Below are positions 24,185-33,877 of a stretch of DNA of 64,000 nucleotides, piece after piece. Every line of letters begins with the position of its first letter. The first letter of the stretch is position 1. The notes beneath the pieces are model-generated. The model ran no database searches. It was not told the DNA's origin and saw nothing but the letters and a program-made list of their open reading frames with translations. The stretch is from assembly GCA_035610365.1 (NCBI GenBank), contig CM069432.1:223594532-223658531 (forward strand). The letters are read 5' to 3'. A program made the position numbers and the translations under genes. This DNA is from Aquatica leii (taxonomy: Eukaryota; Arthropoda; Insecta; Coleoptera; Lampyridae).

Positions 24185-24480
24185 TGGTGTTGACTTTATA
24201 CCCTCTCACTTTGTATGGCATCGATTGATAGCGTGTTGATATGTGGGTAAGGACATTATCCTACTGGAAAAATGGGTCTTCCAAATGCTGAAGAAATGAA
24301 AAAATACGGAATTTTAATACTTTATTAACATAAACGAGATTTACTTCCATAGGCTACAGCACCATACCATAACTCTCACAGTGTCGTGCACATGCCGTTC
24401 AACAGAAAATTGAACTGAACTGAACGCTGTTCCCCACCTTTTCGTCTGACTAAACAGAATCGGAATTTATTACTAAAAAA
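24185..24480 (-). pseudogene. Tc1-like transposase fragment
   Basis: On the minus strand: VERHVHDTVRVMVWCCSLW (about 24420-24350), then FFQ-stop-DNVLTHISTRYQSM (about 24275-24210). These match the VMVWG and FQQDNxxxH blocks of Tc1-like DDE transposases, the latter with the second catalytic Asp. The intervening part is shortened and frameshifted, and neither the N-terminal HTH nor the DDE end is found. Confidence 0.6.
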
Positions 24481-24484
24481 TACT

Positions 24485-24845
24485 CTATGCTATTTCAGAT
24501 TCTAGCGGAGTGGCAACCTGCATCGCTTCAAACGTTGATGTCGGTGTTGAGCCGCTAGTGGTAGTACAAGATGTGACCGATAGGATTGCAATCCAAAACT
24601 TCTGATTTGACGAAAAATTGTTTGAAGAGTTACTGGCTTTTACTACCTAACCATTAATTGGCAGTTCATGTGGTACTATATAGTCATTCTTATTTTTATT
24701 TATTATTTAGTAAACACAATCTCGTAAAGTTGCCTATGTCTTTGGTCGGTGGATTCATCCACTTGATTTTATTCTGTAAGTTTTATGTGTTAAAAATTAT
24801 CTGTTAACTCATTCTGTTGTTACTATGTTGTTGATTTACGAGTTT
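24485..24845. other. No gene recognised
   Basis: An inverted pair ctagcgg (about 24502) and ccgctag (about 24552) lies in a G+C-richer patch. It may be leftover Tc1 or PLE sequence; nothing more can be said. Confidence 0.4.
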
Positions 24846-24854
24846 AATAAATTA

Positions 24855-24945
24855 CAGTTGGCCTGATAAAGTCTTCGCTTTTAGCACGAAACGTTGCCAC
24901 AAAAATAGACAAAAGTGGTTTTACATGCCCCTCCTAAATGAAGAA
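24855..24945 (+). repeat. Penelope-like tail with hammerhead-like core
   Basis: cctgataaagtcttcgc...gcacgaaacgttgcc (24862-24897), then tgcccctcc, is laid out like the tail at 31751-31830. CTGATAA (24863) and CGAAAC (24887) mimic the hammerhead core with one change. It stands directly before the LTR end of the Gypsy element. Confidence 0.45.
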
Positions 24946-24960
24946 TTCCAAATTAATTAG

Positions 24961-25033
24961 TTAATGAAGTTAATGAATAGGTTTTGATTGTAACGTGTTT
25001 ACAATTAATAAATCACAAATAAAGAAAATAACA
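24961..25033 (+). repeat. End of the 5' LTR of a Ty3/Gypsy element
   Basis: ttaatgaagttaatgaata to aaataaca ends where a primer-binding site starts. The same block recurs at 31917-31975 at about 90 percent identity, taken as the 3' LTR. Where the LTR begins is unclear, because PLE-like sequence precedes both copies. Confidence 0.6.
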
Positions 25034-25047
25034 TGGCGCAGTCGGTA
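25034..25047 (+). other. Primer-binding site, tRNA-Ser type
   Basis: TGGCGCAGTCGGTA follows the LTR end ataaca. It is complementary to a 3' end of the type CGACTGCG-CCA, as in insect tRNA-Ser, used by the 17.6/297 group of Gypsy elements. Confidence 0.65.
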
Positions 25048-25131
25048 TGTACTCGTTGGTAAATAATAAGAAGCTAATTAAAAATAAAGAAATAAAACTA
25101 AAGTGCAACACGTGCCAAAAATAAAAAGGTA

Positions 25132-26485
25132 ATGGCGTTCAACAGCAAAGAAATGATAATGGCAAATCTACCAAATGAATTACGTTTTGAAGGCAACATG
25201 ACCGACAATTGGAACTTTATTAAACAAAAATGTACATTTTATTTACAAGCGGCGATATTAAATGAAAAAACAGACGAAAGTAGACGTTATTTATTATTAA
25301 ACAGTGTTCGAGACAAAAGGTTGCGAGTCTGCAACACCAATGAATTTACAAAGAAGAAGACAAAACTAATTACAAAGAAATAAATAAAAAAATTGAAGAT
25401 AAATTTATACCAAGTAGAAATACTATTTACGTTAGAGACAAGTTTTTCATAAAAAATAAACTACCAAAAGAATGACGAATACTGCACAGAAGTAAAACAA
25501 CTTAAGAACACATGCGAATTGTAAATATTGACAGACAGTCTAATAGTGACAAATTAAGTGAATTTCACATCAAAGATAGACTTCTAAGAGAACCAAATCT
25601 GGATCTGAAGAAAGCAAGAAATGCTGAAGTAACTGCACATCAATTAGAAATATTAAACACAAATGAATTAAATAAAGCAAACGTTGTATCAAAACAGAAC
25701 AATAAAAAACCATTGTCAATTGGAATGGAATAGAAATTACAGAAGAAAACACCAACGATCGACATCAAATTATAGTAAACGCACAAGATCTACTTGCCGA
25801 AATCAAACGTACAGTAAGACAAGTACATATTTAATAAATAACTCTTAACGTTGTGGAAACACGCATGCTATAAATAATTATCCCGCTTACAATAAAGAAT
25901 GTGCAAAATCTAAATTGCGAAATCATTTTGCAAAAATGTGTACAAAAAAATTAACGTAGTAAATTTAGAAAATAGTAATGATACAGATTTGTTAGTAACG
26001 TAGATAACGTAAGTAATGAGAATAAATAAATAGAAAAATGTGAGGTAGATAATAAGATAGAAGTTTCGTTTAGATTAGATACTGGAGCAGAATGTAATAT
26101 AACTCCACTAGCTGTAATTGATAAATTAAGAATCGATTAAGCAATTAAAAAAGCCAGTAGGAATTATCTGTACATTAACAGGGGAAAAATAGAACCATTG
26201 GACAAATGTATGTTAGTGATTATTTCAGCAAATAATGATAATTTAAAAGTGCGATTACATTTTTATGTGATTAACGTAAATAAAGCAATTTTAGGTTTGC
26301 ATGTTTGTCAGAAATTAAAACTAATTCAAAGCATTAATCATGTAAATAACAAAAAATTATGATGAGCAAATTAGTGAAATTCTTATACATTACAAATGCG
26401 TTTTCCAAGGATTAGGGTGTTTTAATGAAACACATACAATTAAACTTCAGGAGAGTACTATTCCAAAAATGTATCCACCTAGGAT
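25132..26485 (+). pseudogene. Ty3/Gypsy Gag, protease and start of reverse transcriptase
   Basis: Gag starts at the ATG at 25132 (LRFEGNMTDNWNFIKQKCTF) and continues in pieces: KFIPSRNTIYVRDKFF, KDRLLREPNLDLKKARNAE (25512-25735). A zinc knuckle CGNTHAINNYPAYNKECAKS, then LRNHFAKMC, lies at about 25850-25945. The aspartic protease is at 26040-26360 with the active site LDTGAECNITPL and AILGLHVCQKLKL. Reverse transcriptase begins ILIHYKCVFQGLG...TIKLQESTIPKMYPPR and breaks off at about 26485, where BEL/Pao sequence follows. Stops and frameshifts throughout make it inactive. Confidence 0.8.
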
Positions 26486-26489
26486 AACT

Positions 26490-27590
26490 GCGAATGGCAA
26501 AAGAGAATCCAGCAGATATTCTCATAAGGGGAATTACTTCTTAAGATTTATTAAATTCTTTAGAATGGTTGCAAGGTCCAAAATGCCTGAAAGAAAGTGC
26601 GTAATACTATTTCAATTGCGCGTTTGTTAAATAATTGTTTAATTAACGAAGTAAACGAGAATGTTATCAACAGCCGCTGTTTTGTTGTAAGTGAAAAATT
26701 TAGTTCACTTGATCGTTCGCTAAGAGTATCGGCACATTTACTGAAAGAACGAATAATTCAAACATTTGAAGTAACAGGATTGGATTAAATATTTTTATTT
26801 ACCTGTGCCGTGACAAGGGCGCTTTATTTAGAAATGGTACTTTTTATAGACGTTTTGGCTAGTATTTTAGCATTAAAACGGTTTTTTTGCGCGACGCGGA
26901 TTACCAAAAATTATTTCTTTGAACGATTTTAAAACTTTTAAAAAACTTTCAGTGGAGTTTAGAGTTCTTAACGATTTATTGAATAGTGTAGAGTTAGCTG
27001 AACTTTGCTATAGTTATAGACTTCAGTAGAATTTTATTGTAGAACATGCGAGTTGGTGGGGTGGCTTTTATCAAAGTTTAGTAACGATTGTTAAAGATTG
27101 CTTGAAAGCTACGATTGGACGACAAACTTTAAAACGAGATGAGTAACTATGTTAAAAGAAGTAGATGTTACTGTAAATGCTCGATCATTAACTTATGTTG
27201 GATCTGATCCTTTCGAGGCACCGCCGTTAATGCTTGCACATTTTCTTGTAGGACCTGCAGCGATGACCGTTCCAACAATAAAAAAACCGTCTAGTGGGGA
27301 TTTTTTACGACAATGGCGACAACGGCAGCGCGCAATTGATAACTTTTGGAAACGATAGAGTACCGAGTATTTGCAACTATTACAACATGCTCATCACAAC
27401 GTGAACGTACGTGAGTGTAACATTAAAGTGAGTGACGTTGTGATGATTTACGGGATTGATGCCAGACGTTTTTTATGGAAAATGGGTGTAGTGACTGATG
27501 TGATACCAAGTTGCGATGGGAAAATAAGAGCTTGTTATGTAAGTAATAGAAATAATTAAAGAAGGGTTTCCAGATCGTTAAAATAACTTA
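26490..27590 (+). pseudogene. BEL/Pao fragment (end of RNase H region and integrase) inside the Gypsy element
   Basis: It begins KENPADILIRGI then LEWLQGPKCL, the end of the BEL RNase H region (NPAD..SRG, WW.GP.WL). The block SSLDRSLRVSAHLLK follows, and the integrase core FEVTGLD...FTCAVTRALYLEMVL (26760-26850). The C-terminal part is TVNARSLTYVGSDP, LMLAHFLVGPAAM, RQWRQRQRAIDNFWKR (27149-27358) and VMIYGIDARRFLWKMG...DGKIRACYV (27371-27559). This order and these blocks are BEL/Pao rather than Gypsy. Stops break the frame at 26790 and around 27000-27130. It occupies the place where the Gypsy reverse transcriptase and RNase H should be. Confidence 0.8.
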
Positions 27591-27599
27591 TATAATGAA

Positions 27600-28256
27600 T
27601 TTATAATCTGTGTATCAGAAAAAGACGATTTGATTTTCAAAAATGATAAACTGTTCCAAAATCTGTACAGATAGAAATGTTAATAAAGATACATTCAGGT
27701 CATATGGGTAAAGACAATTTTATTTTTTATTTATTATTTATTTTGACCAAATATTAGCACTGACGTAGAAAATTCAATAGAAAACTGTGACATTTGCTTA
27801 ATTTATAGTAAATGAAATTATAAAGAACTTTTAATTTCCCACAGAGTTTCAAATGAACCATGAGCAAAGCTAGGTGTAGATTTCTATAAATGTAATAAAA
27901 TAATATATTTTAGTGGTAGATTATTCTCCAAATTCATTAAAACAGCGTGTTTGAATTCAAATAATGCTACTACGGTTTGTGAGGCATTAAAAGAAAAAGC
28001 TGCAAGGTACGAGATACCTAAGATAATAGTGTCAGATAATGGACCACCTTTTCATTCCCCCGAATTTTGTCATTTTTTAAAAACTTGGGTGTTTAAACAA
28101 CAAACATTTATCCCACAATACTCGCAATCTAATAGTCAAGTAGAAATCATGATTAAATCAGTAAAAAATTCACAGATATCGCAAACAAAATCTCAAAACA
28201 TTAAACTTCATTTGACACAAAATATTTTCAAAGGAAAAAGTCACTCTCGCAAAACT
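27600..28256 (+). pseudogene. Ty3/Gypsy integrase, zinc-binding and catalytic part
   Basis: PKSVQIEMLIKIHSGHMGK and IENCDICLIYS (27660-27800) form the HHCC zinc-binding region. ISHRVSNEP, AKLGVDFY and FSKFIKTACL lead into the core. The frame 27951-28259 holds YEIPKIIVSDNGPPFHSPEF with the second catalytic Asp and PQYSQSNSQVEIMIKSVK with the catalytic Glu. The first catalytic Asp region is degraded (usually D.YSKF; here RLFSKF). The protein stops being recognisable near 28200, and a foreign segment follows. Confidence 0.8.
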
Positions 28257-29884
28257 TAAATAATAATATTGCGCTCACAAGCATGTTATTCGAGAAGAGG
28301 TGAAAAAATTGAAATTCACGTTCACTGACTGTCATGTTCTGCTGGCTTAGATACGGTTGAGAGCATTCGCATAAATGTAAAATTTTCTCTAGACACAATC
28401 AATTTTCAGCCAAAGTGAAATTTTCAGAAATTTAGTCAGACTTTGATTAAATACGCTTGGATTAAATAAATCATCCAATGATTAAATAAACAATTTATAT
28501 GGCGTGATTCCTGACAATTGCTTTATCACACTGTAACTAGTTGATGCGCATGATGATGGATGAACTGGATTTTACCCAAGTTTTATGACGGTTTACAGTT
28601 TTACAGCTTCTAAGATTACGACACGATTTGAGCTACGTTGCTAAGTGGAGATTTCATCTTTAGCAATGTGCATCCACAGTTTGAAAATTGAATTTTTTTT
28701 TAACAGTTTATCGCGTTCACGATTTCTTGTTATATCTAGAAGACTTACAGCAAATTGAACTTGCAATAAAAACAATTCGGTACTCGAAATAATCGACATG
28801 CCCTTTTATTAAATTTTCTTTTTTTACCGATTCTACAATTTTTTCTGCTTTTAATAATAAACAAATGCGCTACTCACGATAAAAAAAGCATTAAAAAGAT
28901 GAACTTTACTTTAACATAAATCCTTTTTCTAGTCTTAACAGATTTAGAACGCTAATAATCTTTACAATTGCTTGACTGTTCATACAATTTCAACATTCAA
29001 AATTTACTCAAATTTTATTTTACGTACTTTCGTCCTATGTTGTAACTTTACAGTGAAATCATTTATGATTTAAACTAGTAATTACTAATAGTTTTTATTA
29101 TAAAACTTTATAAATCAGATTTCTTAAATTATTTCGTTTGCGCATTTTAAAATTTGAACATAAATTATTGGTTTAGTAGAACATGTGTGTTTTGCTCAAG
29201 TTGCTTTTGGTGACCACGGCGGCTTTTTTGCGGCTAAGGGTAGTTTTGTCGGTGTCGTAATATTACACCAGCATCGAAACCGCCACAATTTTTGTATTAA
29301 AATAATTTGCTTAACAACTTAAAATAACCAATAAACTATTACTCTAAAACGGTGCAAGATAGAAGAAAGTTGCACATAAACATTTTTATAGAAGACAAAA
29401 TTTACTATAAAAAAGTCGGCGGAGGGGTACAATTACCTTCAATAGTTTAGAAGATACAAGTGTGCAAAGTAGGACGAAAATGTCACAAACTATTAGATAT
29501 AATTATTTTGTGCTCAACAAATTGTTTATGTGCAATTTTCATCTATAACGTACCATTTTTGCAGCGTACAAAGCGGAAGCTCGCGCGGATCTAATTCTGC
29601 AATTACTATAATTATTTTTCATCAGTAATGAGTGAAATTCAGACTTATTATGTTTTTAAAACATAAAACAAATCATAAGAAATATTTTGTTCAATAATAA
29701 TAAACACTGCATCCAAATATTACAAAAAATGAAGTGAAATTGGGCACCACCGCAAGTTCCAGATTTGTTTCATCTGAGCGTTTCGTTGTTTCGTTACACG
29801 AACCTTCGAATCAAGCATGCTATAAGTGTTTTCAAAACTGAAATATTCTAAGAAAAACAGAATAAGAGTCAGCTCAATTAATTT
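28257..29884. mobile_element. Unidentified 1.6-kb insert in the Gypsy integrase
   Basis: The integrase reading stops near 28256 and resumes at 29888, so about 1.63 kb is foreign. It has no coding frame of note. G+C-richer patches lie at 28300-28380 and 29200-29290 (gaccacggcggcttttttgc). I found neither inverted ends nor a target duplication by eye. Confidence 0.45.
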
Positions 29885-29887
29885 TTA

Positions 29888-30276
29888 GCTGACGACTTAG
29901 ATTTACAATTCCTGCTAACGATGTTAGTCTAGAAAAAAAAATTAAAAAAGAATTGGAAAATCGGCAAAATATAATAAAAAAGTATTATGATAGAGATATT
30001 AGAGAATTATGTAAATTGAGAAAAGGGGATAATGCTAAGGTTAAAGGTATGAATAACAAAAAATTTTGGTTTGTAGGAAAAGTTGTATGAAATTAAGTTC
30101 TAATTTTGGTAAATAACATGACTATGAAATCCTAAATGAAAATGGTCATATTTCAAATATTAATTTAAACCAATACGTCGAAACATCAACCGTTAAAAAT
30201 AAATTAAGTTTTGAACCAATAACTTTAAGAAAAAGTGGCCGTTCCATAAGAGCTTTACAAAAGCTAAATTTCTAAA
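29888..30276 (+). pseudogene. Ty3/Gypsy integrase C-terminal region
   Basis: LRFTIPANDVSLEKKIKKEL then ENRQNIIKKYYDRDIRELCK, LRKGDNAKVKGMNNKKFW and, after a frameshift near 30090, EILNENGHISNINLNQYVET...RKSGRSIRALQKLNF with a stop at about 30274. The YYDR and KLxxGDxVxV blocks are typical of the Gypsy integrase tail. A purine run agggagatg at about 30319 may be the polypurine tract before the 3' LTR. Confidence 0.75.
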
Positions 30277-30442
30277 ATTAATATAGTATCAAGCCAACTA
30301 GTTAGAAAAAACTTTTAGGGAGATGTAAAGGATGTAAAATTGGCAGCTACGCAAGAAAGAACTCATGTTTAAAGTGCCAAGTAAATGGATACACGGTAAG
30401 CTTTTTCTTTCCTCCTTAGATTTATATAACACTTGGACTATT

Positions 30443-30574
30443 TTTTTTAAAACAAATTTAAGTAAATCGTTCATGACAAGATATTCAAAAATTTGGTACA
30501 GCAATGAGTTATCCTGCTTTACCTATTTTAGCCAATCTTGTCATGAACGATTTACTTAAATTTGTTTTAAAAAA
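30443..30574. repeat. Perfect 40-bp inverted repeat with 52-bp spacer
   Basis: Bases 30443-30482 are the exact reverse complement of 30535-30574. The right arm encodes part of the PLE reverse transcriptase (LVMNDLLKFVLKK). The left arm is therefore an inverted copy of coding sequence, not a terminal repeat. Confidence 0.95.
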
Positions 30575-31523
30575 GCTCAATTACAAACCAATGTTTTTAT
30601 TGTGCTATTTAGATGACATAATATGTATTCCAGAGAGTGAAGTTGATAACAAGCTTAAAATATTTAATAGTTATAACACTCATCTTAAATTTACAGTCAA
30701 ATTAGAAAAAGATGGTTGTTTACCTTTTTTAGATGAAACTAATTAAAGACACTAACGGTTTACTTACAGATTGGTACACTAAACCGATGGCATCCACTAA
30801 GACTAATAACTATTTATCTAAACACCCCCACCACCAAAAAGTAAACATTATTAAATTGATGAAAAAGAAAATAATTTAGTAGTCCTCAATTCCACACTAA
30901 AAATATAAACTTTATAAAAAATATATTTCGTAACTATCCTAATAACATCATTAACGTAATACTATCTAACACTAACATAACTAATACTACACCACCACCA
31001 TCTAACACCTCTAATTGAAACGTAAATTTTGCTTCAATCATTAACGTACTCGGGTTAACAAAAAAAGTTATTCCGATTGTAAAAACACCCAACATACATA
31101 TAACTACATATAAGACAAATAATATTTACAACATGCTATACGCCAAGATTAAGGATAAAACAAACAAACTTGCTCAGTTTAATGTTATTTACAAAATCAA
31201 CTGTATCAATTGTAATAAATGTTATGTGGGCCATACTAAACAAAAAACAAAGAACCGTATAAAAATAATAATAAAACCGAATCAGCACTAGCTTTACATC
31301 ATGTTGAAACAGGACATAAGTTTGATTTTAACAACCCTCTAATTCTAGATATTGAACCTAACTACAAAAAAAGATTGATAGTTGAAATGATATACAACAC
31401 TAAGCACAATAATAACGTTAACTTTAATAATGACACTCAAAACCTAAGCGCAATTTATAAAAATTTAATCACTGAGATTCTCCAGTTTCGTCTACAAAAT
31501 TTTTATCAATTTTTATCACCGTA
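30504..31523 (+). pseudogene. Penelope-like element: reverse transcriptase end and GIY-YIG nuclease
   Basis: The frame 30504-30746 holds LPILANLVMNDLLKFVLKKL and CYLDDIICIPESEVDNKLKI with the catalytic LDD, then LKFTVKLEKDGCLPFLDE. It continues out of frame as GLLTDWYTKPMASTKTNNYL. Further on come NVLGLTKKVIPIVKTPNIHI and the nuclease block FNVIYKINCINCNKCYVGHT (about 31175-31240), then ALHHVETGHKFDFNN and a C-terminus ending near 31523. The upstream reverse transcriptase motifs are missing and replaced by an inverted copy of downstream sequence. Frameshifts near 30745, 30880 and 31265 inactivate it. Confidence 0.85.
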
Positions 31524-31744
31524 ACTGAGAAATTATAAATTGTCACGTTTACGTTCGTTAGTGTTTTGTCATATTCTTAATATTTATGTTAATTTATTCC
31601 TCAATAGTGTAGTCCTAGACACACCACTTTATAATTCTCAAATGTAAGTATTAATTTTTATTGTAGGTTAAGATAACTTATTAATTAACAAAATAATTTA
31701 CTCGATTGTATGAGCCATTGTAAAATAACTGTTTGGTTAATAAA

Positions 31745-31850
31745 TAGAGACCTGAAGAAGTACGCCCACAGCCGCACGAAACGTAGCCGCTTCTTAGACA
31801 CACAGAAGTGTTTTAATGGCCCCCCTCATCGAAAAGCTGAAAAAGTAATC
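31745..31850 (+). repeat. Penelope-like 3' tail with hammerhead-like core
   Basis: cctgaagaagtacgcccac...gcacgaaacgtagcc (31751-31787) follows the PLE coding region by about 220 bases. CTGAAGA and GAAA take the positions of the hammerhead core, with one base changed from CTGATGA. Confidence 0.5.
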
Positions 31851-31907
31851 TAAGTGTTAAATAGATATATTTTTGTAACTATTGTTAACAATGGTAACGT
31901 TTGTAAC

Positions 31908-31976
31908 TTGATGAAGTTAATAAATAGCGTTTTGATAGTAACGTGTTTAGAATTAATAAATCAAAAATAAGTATAC
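31908..31976 (+). repeat. Remnant of the Gypsy 3' LTR
   Basis: ttgatgaagttaataaatag to aattaataaatcaaaaataa matches the 5' LTR end (24961-25033) with about six differences in 62 bases. Confidence 0.55.
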
Positions 31977-31979
31977 ATT

Positions 31980-32755
31980 TTCCGTTTTTACAAATGTCAG
32001 TATCAGTGCTCTTCAGCAATTTTTTTATTTACAGATTTATTATCTTATAAATAAATTAAAATTGTATTATTTCATTTTCATCATGTTTGTAAAACATTGA
32101 AAACGTTTTGTTTGATACTCCCAATATTTTTTCAATTTAGATTGTTTCTTGTTAGTGCGGTTTTTGTTATTTATTTTAATGAACTTTAACACAATGTAGA
32201 AGCTTTATTTTGTCGGCATATTATTTATTTTACACAATGTTTATTAATTAATAACCAAGCATTAGATCATTCCAACATGACATTAATCCTGTCACATTAG
32301 ATCTTTGAAACACAATGTTTTAACTACCCCTTTTTTATCTGTAAATTTAGAATTTCTAATATAATTACTAACGTAATAACTTAGACATATTTAGTTGCAT
32401 TTGTTTTTATTAACACAAAGTTTTAAGTTGATTTTGTGTTTATTGTATTTTCTTTAGTGACGTTATATATATATATATATATATATTTTATTGGGATAAC
32501 TACAGTATTATTTAAATGCTCGTTAATGCCAAGGAATAAAAACCCATAAAACATTATGCGTTAAATTTATTATTTTTGATTATAATTAGCTTTTAGGTTA
32601 AAAAAAAACAAATTGACATTACTTTGGTAGTTATTTTATAAAGATCAATATCAAAAGAATACATCTGTATTAACACAAACACCTCCTCGTAGTAGTGAGT
32701 TATATTTTCCATCCATACATTTAATTGATGTGGTGCAATTGTAGCTTCTTCTGAT
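31980..32755. other. AT-rich stretch with a short (TA)n run
   Basis: A run of about 12 TA dinucleotides lies at 32465-32489. Nothing else was recognised. Confidence 0.5.
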
Positions 32756-32758
32756 ACA

Positions 32759-33284
32759 TTGCTGAAATCGGTAAATGTTTCAAGAACAAGTGAGCTAACA
32801 CTTAAAGCAAAACGTTTATACCAACGGGCTACGAAGTTACAAAATGTTGTGGCTGTGTATAAGAAAAGATCCCTTACGTTTAAAAAACGACTACAGCTTG
32901 CTGAAAAGAACAAATGGTGGTTTCAAAACTTAAGTTTTGTAAAATTCATATTCTTAAATCTTCATCCACACCTTCTCCTTTTACTCTTCTAACGTCTGAA
33001 ACGGAGTGGAATATATCAAAGCAATCCTTAATATATTGTAATGATGTTATTGTAATGTGTAGATATATAAGGCATATAATATAGCCAAATTGATCATATC
33101 TAATTTTCCTATGAATAATTATGTTAAAAAAATAATATGTAATTATATAAAAAAGTATGTACATTTTACTTTTGTGTGTGACCACAAAGATGTATTAATT
33201 GATTACCTTGTAAATTTTATTGCCGCATCATGTATGTTTACTTTTTGTAAAGGTATTAATAATAGTAAGTATTATAACTGGTAA
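32759..33284 (+). pseudogene. Possible P-element/THAP9-like remnant (coiled coil and C-terminus)
   Basis: TSELTLKAKRLYQRATKLQN and VYKKRSLTFKKRLQLAEK (32783-32910) look like the coiled-coil region after the THAP domain in P-element-type transposases. A second frame at 33090-33284 reads FTFVCDHKDVLIDYLVNF then CMFTFCKGINN, like the C-terminal Cys/His block of that family. The RNase H-like core between them is absent. It lies upstream of a THAP domain on the same strand, so it is not part of that gene in simple order. Tentative. Confidence 0.3.
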
Positions 33285-33877
33285 GAAGTCGGATGTGAGT
33301 GACAAAAGTTGTGATCTTTTTTGAAACAGGCATTAGAGATTCACCGTAAACTTAATGTAAAAGCAAAATAAAACATAATACAAATAGTTTGGTAATATTT
33401 TATTTATTAATTGAATCGAGGTATTTATTGAAATTAATTTGAGTTGATCATTTTTCTTTTTGTCCTATTTAGTAATTATATTAATGGTAAATAGAAAGAT
33501 CAATTTTAATTAGTTTCAATAACTGCCTTGAATACTTTCCATGTCGAACATTTTAAAATGATGTGTAGAAGACTGTAGTTTGTAGTATTGATTTGAGCTA
33601 TTAAGTTTCACCATTGAATAATAAATGTAAGAAGAAATGCAACTTAAGGGGCGATATCGTATCGACTGCTTGGATCGAGATATAGAGGTCGCCACGTTCG
33701 TATTGGATCGAGATTTTTCAGTTCTTGCGTGTCTGTCGACTTGTAAACTTCGGAATTGAATTGAAAGTTTTTCTTGGGTTAACATTGCGATACGATTTTT
33801 GAAATTCTGGTAGTAGTAATGTTTGTTTGAACTTTTGTTTAGTTTAAGTGTAAATATATTATTGATTTATTTTTAAA

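Noticed and set aside
32593..32913. 106-codon minus-strand frame
   Set aside because: It is antisense to the Lys-rich coil read on the plus strand, which fits the THAP9-type pattern better.
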